DNA of 64,000 bases from Dama dama (Eukaryota > Chordata > Mammalia > Artiodactyla > Cervidae). The notes under the pieces are model-generated. The model was not told the DNA's origin. It ran no database searches and saw only the letters and a program-made list of their open reading frames with translations. This document shows, one piece after another, positions 34,915 through 45,925 of this stretch. The position numbers and the translations under genes are program-made. The stretch covers positions 118,490,501 through 118,554,500 of the forward strand of contig NC_083685.1 of NCBI RefSeq assembly GCF_033118175.1, read 5' to 3'. Position 1 is the first letter of the stretch. Each line of letters starts with the position of its first letter.

Positions 34915-35400
34915 GCTGCGCCGCCGACGAGCCTGGGACGGAGCGAGGCCGCGCGGCGGCCGCTAGGGGGAGTGCGGGAGCGCCGGGTCGGGGGCGGGGA
35001 GCCCGGGGCACCTCCGCGCGGCTTGGCTAGACCGCGGCCGCCGGCGGCTGTGAGAAGAGGGCCTCTCCCTCGCGAAGTGCCCCGTGTCGACGGCCCCGGG
35101 AGCCGGCTGCCGACTCTGAACTCACGGGGCCTCCTTCCCGCGTGTCCTTTTCTCCCGCTAGGAGACGAGGGCAAGGAAGCCCCCAAATTTGTCCCCGTCC
35201 TGTCCCCTTGGGGAAAGTGATGCTGAGAGAGCCAGAGAGGGTATCGCGCCGGGGGGCGCAACTCCAGCGACAGAAGGGACAAGGTGAGCGCCAGCAACGG
35301 AGGGAAGTTACCTGGGGACGGTGAGACGAGCCCCCAGAACTGTGAAACTCCGAACGCTTGGCTCGAGAGAGTCCAGAAATTAATCCCAATGATAACTGCT

Positions 35401-35430
35401 GGGGGGGGGGGGGGGGGCGGGGTGGGAGGG
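35401..35430. repeat. Poly-G tract and G-rich run
   Basis: Seventeen consecutive G (35401-35417) followed by cggggtgggagggg on the plus strand. It could form a G-quadruplex on the non-transcribed side upstream of BPTF. Confidence 0.9.
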
Positions 35431-35802
35431 GTTGGAGGGGGCGCTTGTGCTAGAAGCCCCGCCCTAAGCTGCCAGACCCAGAGGGAGGGTCGCTTTGAGA
35501 CTCGGGATAAAATCCCCTCCCAAAAAGCCTTCGATAAACTTCAGAAAGCAACTACATTCCAGCCTCCTCCACCTTTGCCAGTGTCCCAGCTAGAAACTCG
35601 ACCACCTCAGAAAGAGCTTTCTGATTTCTTCCTTGCTGTAGAAAGGATAACTTCTGTCCTAATATCTACTTTAAAATGTTGGGTGTTTGAGTTATCGGGG
35701 AATAATTTTAATCTCTACCTGACAAGTAACAAAGTCTCGGCTAAACCCAGGGGACGAATCATGAGGATGAAATTTTAGGCATCCCGGGACCAAAGCTGGA
35801 CT

Positions 35803-36015
35803 TCTCTCGTAGCTCAGTTGGTAAAGAATCTGCCTGCAATGCAGGAGACCCGGGTTTGATCCCTGGGTCGGGAAGACTCCCCTGGAGAAGGAAATGGCAA
35901 CCCACTCCAGTATTCTTGCCTGGAGAAACCCATGGACAGAGGAGCCTGGCAGGCTACAGGCCATGGGCTCATAAAGAGTCACTAGTCTTAAGTCTAGCGA
36001 CTAAAACCACCACCA
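35803..36015 (+). mobile_element. Bov-tA SINE, well-preserved tRNA head
   Basis: cgtagctcagttggtaaagaatc and gggtttgatccctggg are close to tRNA-Glu A and B boxes. The tail is irregular and carries a (cca)n end. gggaccaaagc before and gggaccaaaac after are the target duplication. Confidence 0.92.
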
Positions 36016-36675
36016 CCAGGGACCAAAACAGAGACTCAATTCGAAGTGGTCTGGGGCTAAGACCCAGACTGTATTTTATAATGTATTAATATTTATTGAA
36101 ACATGTGACCACAAAGAAGTGATTTGTGTTAACAGGATTCTGTCCACCAAGTGAATTATTACAGTGGAGTTAGAAGGATAGAATGCATACGTGAAATGAA
36201 AATGAACATACAAGTATTAATGGCCAAATTCACTTATTCAATATATTAATAGTTTCATTGAGCAACAAGGGTGGCAAACTTATATGCCTTCAGGAACCAG
36301 GTAGTTAATGAAAGTAAATCAAGTGGGCAAGGTGTGGACTTTTCACAGATGGAAGTGCCTGAGTTTTGTTTAAAGAGGGCAGCTTTGGGAATGTGGGCCC
36401 GAAATGGCCAGATCTTCAAATTTTTTGAAGGTGCACATGTGCACTGCACATGAATCTCTTGGTTTTTAAATGTTGGAAACTGTCGATGAAGAAAGTATAC
36501 TTCAGATTGATCCAAACGAATGCAGTTCAGATATAGCCCAGAACCTACAAGTTTGCAACCTGTATCCTGCACTATTTAAAGTACAGGTTTCTCTAGGACT
36601 AGAGAAACCCCATAGGAAAGCAAGGAAGATTTAGCACAATCGAAAATAAAGACTACATTTGTAAAATAAATAAAT
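36016..36675. other. Unclassified upstream sequence
   Basis: No gene or certain repeat recognised. Confidence 0.5.
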
Positions 36676-36690
36676 AAAGTACAGTGCTAG

Positions 36691-36957
36691 GGACTTCCCC
36701 GGTGGTACAGTGGATAAGAATCCCCCTGCCAATGCAGAGGACATGGGTTCAATCCCTGGACTAGGAAGATTCTACAAGCCACGGTACAGCTAAGCCTGTG
36801 CACCAAAACTAGAGTCCACGTGCTACAATTAGTGAAGCCCCTCTGCCTAGCTCCACAACAAGAGAAGCCACTGCAATGAGAAGCCCGTGTGCTGAAATGA
36901 AGAGTAGCCCCCACTTACCACAGCTAGAGAAAGCCAAAATAAATTATTTTAAAAAAG
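36691..36957 (+). mobile_element. CHR-1-type SINE, unit 1 of a tandem pair
   Basis: Full head (ggacttccccggtggtacagtgg), body and A-rich end (aaataaattattttaaaaaag). It is preceded by aaagtacagtgctag at 36676-36690 but has no target duplication of its own at its right edge. Confidence 0.92.
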
Positions 36958-37183
36958 AAAATGCAGGGGACACAGATTCTATGGCTGGTCCAAGAAGATC
37001 TCATGCCTTGGGACTCCTAAGCCCGTGCACCACAACTACTGAAGCCCGGGCACCCTAGGGCCCGTGTTCTGCAACAAGAGAAGTCACCACGATGAGAAGC
37101 CCACACACCACAACTAGAGAGAAGCCCCCGCTCTTGCAGCAGCCAAGACCCAGCACAGCCAAAAATAAATTAATTTCTTTTTT
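36958..37183 (+). mobile_element. CHR-1-type SINE, unit 2 of a tandem pair (head missing)
   Basis: Starts abruptly at aaatgcaggggacac, about 45 bases into the usual head, and runs to aaaaataaattaatttc. aaagtacaatgctag (37184-37198) follows and matches the repeat in front of unit 1 at 14 of 15 bases, so one target duplication encloses both units. Confidence 0.9.
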
Positions 37184-37199
37184 AAAGTACAATGCTAGG

Positions 37200-37645
37200 T
37201 ACTTAAATACAAAGATATTTAAAATGGTGACAGCCTTCAGAGTCTACAATCTAATTGCGGAGGAAATCTATTTTAAAATAGATTCTCATTATTATAAGTG
37301 ATCTAGAGATGATTTAAAGGATATGGGAGAATGCGTGTAGATTATATGAAATACTATGCCATTTTATATAAAGACTTGAGGATACTTGGTTTTGTTATCT
37401 GGGGGTGGGAGGGTGTGGAGAGAGCTGTTCTAGAACCAATTCCTGGAAGATACCCAGGGACTATTGTAAATAGAATCCTAGCTCTCAAGCTCTTAGCTTC
37501 TAGCTGGTGCAGTAGGCATGCATTCTCTGTCATTCCACTGTTTCCTAAAGTCAGATGCTTCTGGTTGTTGGGGTTCACAGTGGGGTCAGTGAATCTGATC
37601 AGACAGCCAATTTCTTACTTCACTGTAAAATTAGTTCCTTAGTCA
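37200..37645. other. Unclassified upstream sequence
   Basis: No gene or certain repeat recognised. Confidence 0.5.
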
Positions 37646-37650
37646 GATGC

Positions 37651-38018
37651 TGTTATGGACTAAATGTCTGTGTCTCCACAGAATTCACAAGATGAAATCC
37701 TCCCCCTGAGCGTGATGTATTAGGATATGGTATCTTTGAGAGGTAATTGGGATTAGGTGAGACGGTGAGGGTGGAGCCCTCATGAATGGGAATATTGCCC
37801 TCATCAGATTATGAGAGAGCCTGCTTCCCATCTCTGCTGTGTGTGTGAGGATATAATAAACGGGTAGTCTGCAGACTGGAAGGGGGCTCTCGCTAGAACC
37901 CAAACACACTGGCATCCTGATCCCAGACTTCCCACTTCCAGATAGTGAGAAATAGATTTCTGTTGTTAATAAGCCACCCAGCCTACGGTAATTTGTGATA
38001 ACAGTCTGAACTAAGACA
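37651..38018 (+). mobile_element. MaLR (ERVL-type) solo LTR
   Basis: Begins tgttatggactaaatgtctgtg and ends gtctgaactaagaca (TG...CA). The interior reads tgagggtggagccctcatgaatggg and gatttctgttgttaataagccacccag, hallmark MaLR LTR wording. The 5-bp repeat gatgc at 37646-37650 and 38019-38023 is the expected target duplication for this class. No internal genes are present. Confidence 0.88.
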
Positions 38019-38023
38019 GATGC

Positions 38024-39054
38024 CATAATGTATAAGATACCATGGTGGTGAATAAGGTATTTGGTAAACCCATTTAAGACGAGGATGGTAAAAGCATAGC
38101 TGGTAGGTGGGAAAAAAGAAATTCAGTGTAAACCCCTTCCCAGTGAGGTTGACTCACTGTACCTACCATGATAGAATTAATACGTGATAATGATTCCTTC
38201 TATTAATTAAATGTGCATTCTGCAGTGGCAATGGTCAGATACTCCTTGTCGGGGAGAAGCATGTGATGAGCTCGTGACTCCAATAAGCAGGCTAGGGAAA
38301 GGTTGACTAGGAAAGAGCTTCATCCACCTGATCAGTCATCTTGTTCATTAATTTATTAAGGCTTCTTTAGCAGTGGGGACATTTTGATAAATATTCATAT
38401 AGTATGCAAGTACTCTCGCTTCCTAAGTCTATTTTTGAAAGGTTCATCTATGTCTATATCCTCTCTCCCAGACTGCCTTGTCACCAGCCTAAGTCCCTAC
38501 CCACCGGGCCCATGAATTGTTGTGGTCTTTTTCAAGGGAAAGAGAACCCAAGAGTACAACTCACAGCTTATGCCACTTCCAGGACCATTTTCAAGACCAC
38601 CTCCAACTGCAACTAGAACACCTTAGCAGTCTACTCCCAGCTGATACCATCTGTTACACCAAGTTCAAATGTCTTGCTTAGTCACCTAGAATATGGAGTT
38701 TCCATAAAGCCATGGATGTGAATTGAGAGAGGAGCGGGGGTAAAATGGGAATAAACAGACAGGAATATCTCACTTTATCATGCTTCGCTTTACCGTGCTT
38801 TGCAGTAAAATACTTTGCAGTAAAGATACAGTGTTTTTACAAATCGAAGGCCAATGTGGCAAGGAACTGGTATGTCAGCTCCCACAAAGCGGAGGGCTGA
38901 TTCGATCTGAGAGGGACTGTAGGTTGGGTGAGATACAACACAGAGAGAGGAGTGAACGTGCTTTAACTTGGACTTGGAGAGCTTGGAGAATGATGTATTA
39001 CAGACCTGCAGTTAAGACTCAGAAAGTCAGCACAGGAGCTGGTCTAGGAAGGAA
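38024..39054. other. Unclassified upstream sequence
   Basis: About 1 kb with no gene or certain repeat recognised. Confidence 0.5.
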
Positions 39055-39170
39055 GTGATTAGCTCTGTGACCTTAGACAACTCACCCTGACTGGGCCCCA
39101 GTTTCCTCACATATAAGTTAAGGGGGCAGGATTAGATCTGTACTTTACAACCCTTTCACATTACAGCACC
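39055..39170 (-). mobile_element. MIR SINE fragment
   Basis: agctctgtgaccttagacaactcaccctgactgggccccagtttcctcac is the reverse-strand MIR core. Confidence 0.8.
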
Positions 39171-39261
39171 CAGTGAAAATTAGACGGGCTTATTGAGTGT
39201 GATAAAATGTTTTTTTTATAGAATACAATTATAATGAAAATTAAAGATATAGCATTAACAA

Positions 39262-39467
39262 GTTAAAGTCGCTCAGTTGTGTCCGACTCTTTTCGACCCC
39301 ATTTTCTATACAGTTCATGGAATTCTCCAGGCCAGAATACTGGAATGGGGAGCCTTTCCCTTCTTCAGGGGATCTTCCCAACCCAGGGATCAAACCCAAG
39401 TCTCCCGCATTGCAAGCGGATTCTTTACCAGCTGAGCCACAAGGGAAGCCCAAGAACACTGGAGAAG
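39262..39467 (-). mobile_element. Bov-tA SINE, remnant of a dimer
   Basis: gttaaagtcgctcagttgtgtccgac to gagccacaagggaagccc, then caagaacactgga, which is the start of a second unit that is cut off. Same dimer junction as at about 274. Confidence 0.9.
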
Positions 39468-40489
39468 ACAATAAATAGAGAATTTGTTAACACTTTACAA
39501 AAAAATATTTTTGTTAAATGAGAAACTTGAATCCTGGTATCTAATTTTATATTCTCAGCTTTGTGTTTTAAATAGCTCATTCCTGATTGAGACTCTTGAA
39601 CAATGATCTCGTTAAATGACAAGAAACTGTGCAGCAGTAGGTGATACAAAGAAATTTAAACCATCTTTTATAACCACTCACTTACAACAGTAGAAATTAT
39701 ATTTATGTTTAATGCTCTCCCTTTTCTTTCATTGACAAACGTGCTTCTAAAATTTCTTGTGGATTTTTGATCCAATCAGACTTGTTCATAGCTAGTATTT
39801 CAAAACAATGATGAAGCCCCCGATTACAGAACACAGACACTTTTACATTGTCCAAACTTGTGCTCAGATCACCTATTTCTCAAGCAACCATTTGATTCCT
39901 CACTTCCCTAGTACCAGAGATAAAAATCCTCTGAATTTAAACACAAATATTTTGTTCACCTGTCAGTCCTCATTTAGGGAGGAACACAGCCTGGCTCCAG
40001 CTGAGAAAACAAATGTTATTTGGGTACCTACATAAAATGCTTGCACCTTTGGAAGTATTCTGGGCAGTGAGGTGGGGTCACCAAAGAAATGGGATTACCA
40101 ACAAGATGGGGTCACCAACTTATCCCAATTTGCCAAAGACTTCCCCAATTTTAACACGTGAGAGTCTTGTATCCCAGGAAATCTCTCAGGTCCAGGCAAA
40201 CCTGGTGCTTGGTCCCCCCACCCCACCATGGAGGTATGCCCACTGTAAACAGAGAAGATCTGGAAAGAATGGCTGAGTCTATAAGTATAGACATCTTATG
40301 AATATTGGGGTGGTGGGGGGAAGCAGACATGATCTAGTTACTCCCTGGGGCCCCTAGAACATTTGCAAAGGTCTGCAGAAGCAGGTGGAGGCAATGAGGC
40401 AGAGAAATTTGGGTTAAACCCACAAGCTGGAGATGCCAGGGGATTTTTGGAATATAATTACATGGCCAAGATGACACCACATACACAAT
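39468..40489. other. Unclassified upstream sequence
   Basis: About 1 kb without a recognised gene or repeat. Confidence 0.5.
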
Positions 40490-40608
40490 TTTGTCTTTTT
40501 TTTTTTTGCCATGCAACATGTGGGATCTTGGTTCCCTGACCAAGGGATCAAAACTGCCCCCTCAATTGGAGGCGCAGAGTTTTAACCATTGGGCTGCCGG
40601 GGAAGTCC
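40490..40608 (-). mobile_element. CHR-2-type tRNA SINE
   Basis: T-run then gccatgcaacatgtgggatcttgg and finally gccggggaagtccc. Confidence 0.9.
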
Positions 40609-40799
40609 CTGTCTAGGGCTTTTGTATCTGTAATTCTATAGTACATTCTCACAATTTAATGGCTTCATAATATTCCAAGAGGATTCTGAATTTTCTTCAT
40701 TTTTTTTTTCTATTACGAATAACACTTCATGAATATCTTTGTGCTAAAAGGGTTTTTCTGTATTAAAATGTTTTTCAATAGTAACTTAAAATTATCATT

Positions 40800-40980
40800 G
40801 ATGGAGCATATACATTTTGAGATATTATCTCATTTATTCCTCTATATTAAAGCACCCCTGTGGAGCAGATATTATTTTCCTTAGGTAGAAATTGGAGCTC
40901 AGAGGCTATGTCATTTTGCCCACAGCCAGTGCATGAGGAAGCCAGGACTCGAAACCAGCACCACTCTACATCTTTTTAAA
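40800..40980 (+). mobile_element. MIR SINE
   Basis: tgagatattatctcatttattcc, gcagatattattttccttagg and gtgcatgaggaagccaggactcgaaacc follow the MIR order. Confidence 0.75.
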
Positions 40981-41734
40981 TATGCTGACGATGAATTTTG
41001 ATTAGTTCAGGGCTACACTGTTGCTTGCCTGGGTTTCCTGCACTGAGCCTCCCCGAGCCTTGCATATGTATCTCTTTATTTCTGGTTGTTTGCATTGCCC
41101 AAGTCATCACATGTGTCTTTCTTTTGCATTTCTCCCACTGTGTTGATTTAATATTTACTTGTTTACACATTTGTTCCACCTGCAAGTGGGGGAAGCACCC
41201 CCCCCAGGGTAGAAATGCACTTATGTGTCTCCTCCCAACATACCCAAGCAGAATGGAGTAGAGACGAGAGATCTGTTGTTGAATGTGCAGAAGGAGAATC
41301 AATTGGTAGTTTAAGAGTGAAGGATTATTACAGGATTGAAGAGACTGGAACAACTTGATGGGTGAGCCCTGGTGGTCTTGTATGTGCTCAGAGAAGGTGA
41401 TATCTCAGGGCCTGGGAGGAAGGGAGGAAGGATTTGATCCAGGCAGACTAGCTGACTGGACTGCAGGAACAGGGAAAGCAAATCTAGGGATGTGAGAAGG
41501 TCCGTGGATGCCTTAACTTACTCAGTGTTTACAGAGCACCTACTGTATGCTTGAAGTATATGCAGTACTACTTTGGGTGGGGTGGAAGAGGCTTCTGTGG
41601 GCAGGCAACATTTTAGTTCTAATCTGAACATTAAAGAAGCCATCTGCTGAAGATCCAAAGAACGTTCTGGACAGAGTGGACCCAGCATGTTGAGGAAACA
41701 GTAAGAAGACTAAATGTGCAGGGGCCACTCTGTA
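40981..41734. other. Unclassified upstream sequence
   Basis: No gene recognised; 41520-41565 has a MIR-like gagcacctactgtatgc phrase. Confidence 0.45.
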
Positions 41735-41885
41735 ATCTAGGGCAGGTTTCTTGACCTCTATTTGTCATAGGTAAAATGGGGATGATAACCCCACTGTACC
41801 CATCTCAGGGTTGTTATGAGTATTAAATAAAAGAACGCACATGAGGAGCCCAGCACAGTGCCTACAACTCAGCAAACAATGAAGT
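41735..41885 (-). mobile_element. MIR SINE fragment
   Basis: tttcttgacctctatttgtcataggtaaaatggggatgataa is the reverse-strand MIR core, followed by agcccagcacagtgcc. Confidence 0.75.
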
Positions 41886-42044
41886 TTAAGGATAATGGTA
41901 ATCGCTATGATCCTACAATTACTTATTATTCTATTAATAGAAGAACACTGAGAAGTGCATGCAAAGTCATGGAATTGTCCAGTGTTAATACTCAGGAGTC
42001 GTTCAGGCCTGGATTCAGTCCTGGGGCCACAACATAACAGTGTA

Positions 42045-42185
42045 ATTTGCATTTTCTTTTACTTCTCTAAGCTGTAGTTTTCTCAGCTGTGAAACAAAAA
42101 TAAAAATAGTACTTATTGCATAGGATTGTTTAAGGACTAAATGAAAAAAATACACATAAAGCATTTAATACAGGGTCTGGTCACA
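42045..42185 (-). mobile_element. MIR SINE fragment
   Basis: cttctctaagctgtagttttctcagctgtgaaac, then ggattgtttaaggactaaatg; a second MIR on the same strand close to the first. Confidence 0.7.
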
Positions 42186-42455
42186 TGAGTTCCCAGAAAG
42201 TCTGTTTTTGATTATTATCATTGAAGTACTTGGAGGTTGACTCTCTACCATCCCATCGTCTGCCGAGGAAGAACTGTAGTTTACATCAGCCCTGAGCCCT
42301 TCTCTGACTTACCCATAAACTCTGTTAGCTAAGTGAATAATCTCCTGTTTGCAGTAACAGTGCCTTAGATAGGTTTTATTCTTTACATTCAATGCACTTA
42401 TTTTGTTAAGTAGTCATTTTTATTAGTTATACAAGAAAAGAATTAATATGTTCTG

Positions 42456-42773
42456 ATCAAATCAGCAATCCTAAAGAAATCAACCCTGAATATTCATTGG
42501 AAGGACTGTTGCTGAAGCTGAAACTCTAGTACTTTGACCACCTGACGCAAAGAGCTGACTCATTGGAAAAGACCCTGATGCTGGGAAAAGATTGAAGGCA
42601 AAAGGAGAAGGGAGTGGCAGAGGATGAGATGGCTAGATAGCATCACCAACTCAATGGACATGAATCTGAGCAAACACTGGGAGATGGTAGAGGACAGAGG
42701 AGCCGGGCGGGCTACAGTCCCCGGGGCTGCAGAGTCAGGCACGACTTAGCGACTCAACAACCACAACAACAAC
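42456..42773 (+). mobile_element. BovB 3' end
   Basis: gatcaaatcagcaatcctaaag to gcacgacttagcgactcaac. The final block reads gacagaggagccgggcgggctac, which is closer to the Bov-A tail than to other BovB copies in this window. Confidence 0.9.
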
Positions 42774-42775
42774 CT

Positions 42776-43465
42776 GATTTAAACAAAACATCATAAAGTT
42801 CAAATCTAAACCATGATGAGATCCACTAGCATGGCTGAAATTTTTATTTAAAAAAAAAAAAGGAAAACAACAAGTGTTGGTGGATGTGGGAAAATTAGGA
42901 CCCTTATATATTGTTGGTGAGAGTGTAAAATGGTGCAGCCCTGTGAAAAGACATTGGCAGCTCCTCAGGAGGTTTAAACGAGTTGCCATATGACCCAGCA
43001 ATTTGACTCCTAGGTATATAGCCCAGAGAACTGAAAACATGTCCACGCAAAAACTTTTACGCAGATGGTTGTAGTCAAACATAATTGTCCAAAAGTAAAA
43101 ATAACCCAATGTCCATCAGCTGATGAATAGATATATCCATACAACGGGACATTAGTCAGTCTTTTAAAGGAAGGAAATGCTGACATATGCTGCAACATGG
43201 ATGAAATTTGAAGACTTGCCAAGTGAAATAAGCCAGATACAAAAGAATAACTGCTATTCAGTTCCCTGAAACAGTCAGATTTGTGGAGACAGAAAGTGGG
43301 ATGGTGGTTGTCAGGGGCTATAGGAAGAGGAAAATGGGGAGCTAGTGTCTCATGGGGACAGAGTTCCAGTTTGTAACGATAACAAAGCTCTAGAGAAAGA
43401 CGATTGCACAACTGTGTGAATGTACTTAATGCCAATAAACTCTTCACTTGAAAGATGGTTAATAT
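42776..43465 (+). mobile_element. Old L1 3' end
   Basis: aacaagtgttggtggatgtgg, ccatatgacccagcaatttgactcc, gatgaatagatatatccatac and gtgggatggtggttgtcagggg are L1 3' landmarks. Confidence 0.82.
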
Positions 43466-43469
43466 GGTT

Positions 43470-43590
43470 GGGGACTTCCCTGGTAGTCCAGTGGCTAAGA
43501 CTCTACGCTCCCAATGCAGGGGGTCCAGGTTCAATCCCTGGCTGGAGATTAAGATCCCACATGCTGCATAACTCGACCAAAAAAAAAATT
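43470..43590 (+). mobile_element. CHR-2-type tRNA SINE
   Basis: ggggacttccctggtagtccagtgg head, tccaggttcaatccctgg body, short A-run at the end. Confidence 0.92.
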
Positions 43591-43599
43591 TTTTTTGTT

Positions 43600-43922
43600 G
43601 TTTTTTAAATGATTTACTTTTGGCTGTGTCGGGTCTTAGTTGTTGCAGGGGCTTTTCTCGAGTAAGGGCGAGCAGAGGCGACTCTCTAGCTGCGGTGCAT
43701 GGGCTTCTCATTGAGGTGGCTTCTCTTGTTGTGGAGCACGGGCCCTAGGGTGCATGGGCTTCAGAGGCTGTGGCTCCCCGGCTCTAGAGCACAGGCTCAA
43801 TAATTGTGGCTCATGGGCTTAGCTGCTCTGAGGCATGTGGGGTCTTCTTGAATCAGGGATCAAACCTGTGTCTCCTGCATTGGCACGCAGATTCCTTACC
43901 ACTGAGCCACCAGGGAAGCCTC
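43600..43922 (-). mobile_element. CHR-1-type tRNA SINE
   Basis: Reverse orientation, from tttggctgtgtcgggtcttagttg to ccactgagccaccagggaagcc. It lies tail-to-tail with the CHR-2 before it. Confidence 0.92.
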
Positions 43923-45489
43923 TGTAAATTTTTTTTTAAGTAAATAATTGGTACAAGGAATGGGAAAAATATATCTAGATAATGCTTTGTCTTCTTTAAT
44001 TAGCTCTCCTTACCCTTTCAGCAACAAAGTTACTCTCAATGGATACTATTATTATCAATTAGTAAGGTTTTTAGTCCCTTTTCTAACATTTACATATATA
44101 CAGCTCCAGAGAAAATATACAAGGTTAATTTTTATACTCTTTAAATTTTTTCTTTTAGCGTATCTGTGGTTCCACAACTTCCTTTTTTCCCCTCCCCTCT
44201 ATGGACTTTCTTTCTGTCTCATTTGGACTCTGCTTAAACTGACCTAGTTTCCTCTTTAATCAAACCTTCAGGAACCAATTCATTACCATTAAAAATGATC
44301 TAACAAGCTTTATTTTGATCATTGCTAAAAATTCTTTTTTATTTTAGGATAACGCAATCACAAAGAACGTTACTTGACCAGTAAAAGACAACGCTTCTGA
44401 ATAAAATTTGAAAAACATATGCCAGCAGGCTTACCTGATGATAAAGATGATTGCAGCTGAAAGCTGCATCTGCCAGACAATGGTTTTAGATTTTCTGTGC
44501 TCCCTGAAAGCTGTGAAAAATGTATCACCCAGCATCTTGATAAAGAAATCAATTACCTACCTCATTCTGAAGGAAGAGAAAGAGAGGATTAAAGAAAACA
44601 ACAACCAAAAACCGTAAGAATAAAACAAACTGGGAAGAGACACATGTTTCAAGGTAGCATTGCATTTCCTGAAAATAGCTTTTATGCGTTCAGATATTCA
44701 GGGTGATTTTTATTCCTTTATTCCTGAGTCCTCGGAAGTCACTGGGAATATTTATCCTCGAAGCAGCTAGCTGCCAACCTTCAACCACACCCAATGTCAT
44801 TTTTCTTAGCTTGTCAGGACAGTTACCCAGAGTTGCCTCTGCCCCTCCCCACCACAGGCATCCCATTAAAAAATGCACAGCCCCTGCTGGCCTGGCAGTA
44901 GAAAACGAATTTAGTTTGCAGGAGAAAGCTACACATGATCTTTTTTTTTTTTTCTGAACTGGGTTTCTATCTTAGGAGTTACTCCTTTTGCCCCTCACTG
45001 CTCCCTGACCAGCCCTGGTAAATAGGAAGTGAAAAAAAAGCACAGGTTTTTCAAAGCGCTCCATTTGGTCTTCTTAACAGGTCATTTTCACCGAGCAACA
45101 CAGGGATGGAAAATTTTTATTTCCTGATCAATTACAAATTACCCTCAGTAATTTCAGCCATTTCATTATCTTCTCGCCCTCACAAATGCTGCCTTCCCAG
45201 CCAGGAGGCTATAAAACCAATGTCTTAGGAGATTCAGACTTTTATTAAACATTTATTTGCTTTACTCAAAAGTGAATGTATGTTAGCTTGATTGTAAAAC
45301 AAATGACCTTTTTTGGGGGGTGGGAAGGAATATGGTAAATGAAACATAGGACTCATTTGCCAGCTGATGCTGAGGGCATGAAATAAATAAGAGGCTGGTG
45401 GTGGGGAAGCCTCTCACACCTTGGCTAGGAGAGTGCATCCATGGATTGAGAACTGAGGCTGGAAGGAGAGGATCTTCTTTGCCCTCTGG
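43923..45489. other. Unclassified upstream sequence
   Basis: About 1.5 kb with no recognised gene or repeat, apart from a T-run at 44940-44953. ORFs here (for example 43948-44247) show no family features. Confidence 0.5.
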
Positions 45490-45530
45490 GAACACACACA
45501 CACACACACACACACGCACGCACGCACGCA

Positions 45531-45568
<38 letters not shown>
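45490..45568. repeat. Compound (AC)n microsatellite
   Basis: An (AC) run, then four ACGC units, then another (AC) run. The pattern suggests CpG transitions or a compound origin. Confidence 0.95.
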
Positions 45569-45570
<2 letters not shown>

Positions 45571-45925
45571 AACTGGATTGACCTCAAGGGTAGCCATGGC
45601 CGGGTTGCATCTAATTTCAGAGGCTCTGCCCTCAGCCAAGGCTACTGTAGTTTTAAAGCTGCCACCATCCAGGACAGAACTTTGCTTTGCTGATTCTCTA
45701 CCTTCTACCGTGTTTAGAAAACTAGACCCAGGTCACAGAGGCAGGGAATAAAAGCTAGTCTTATAGACATGCCTCAACCCATTTGTATAGACTGAATCCC
45801 CTGACGCAGACTGTGGCCCAAAAATGAATGAACAGAACCTGGAATCTAGCAAGGGGTCCCAGACTGCCTGTATTTCTGTCTTCTACCTGATCCCTCCACT
45901 AGGGGACCGATAATAGTAGTGGTAT

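Larger units (their letters stand above)
34646..34920 (-). promoter_or_regulatory. BPTF: BPTF 5' leader and core promoter region
   Basis: G+C-rich sequence with no clear TATA box, typical of a CpG-island promoter with dispersed starts. It includes the TISU/YY1 element and the short upstream ORF. The transcription start cannot be fixed from sequence alone. It probably lies within or just upstream of 34840-34860, because TISU/YY1 elements of this type usually sit close to the start site. Confidence 0.65.
33880..35480. promoter_or_regulatory. CpG island over the BPTF promoter and exon 1
   Basis: Base composition rises sharply to very high G+C with frequent CG dinucleotides and repeated CGG/CCG runs, against A/T-rich flanks on both sides. 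It covers the first coding exon, the leader and about 500 bp upstream. This is typical of a broadly expressed gene with an unmethylated promoter. Borders were judged by eye. Confidence 0.9.

Noticed and set aside
33785..34966. 393-codon plus-strand ORF across the CpG island
   Set aside because: It is antisense to BPTF exon 1 and runs through its proline, glycine and acidic codon repeats. G+C-rich DNA lacks stop codons in all frames, and no protein family features are visible.
34473..35297. 274-codon minus-strand ORF overlapping the BPTF leader
   Set aside because: Wrong frame relative to BPTF, low-complexity Pro/Arg/Ser composition, no ATG with support; an artefact of high G+C.
35803..35876. 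tRNA-Glu gene
   Set aside because: The A- and B-box-like sequences belong to the head of a Bov-tA SINE; there is no mature tRNA 3' half. The same applies to every other tRNA-like head in the window.
43010..43711. 233-codon minus-strand ORF as a gene
   Set aside because: Composed of antisense L1 plus CHR-2/CHR-1 SINE sequence.
45490..45568. CRISPR-like array
   Set aside because: A simple dinucleotide microsatellite in vertebrate DNA; no spacers or direct repeats of the right kind.
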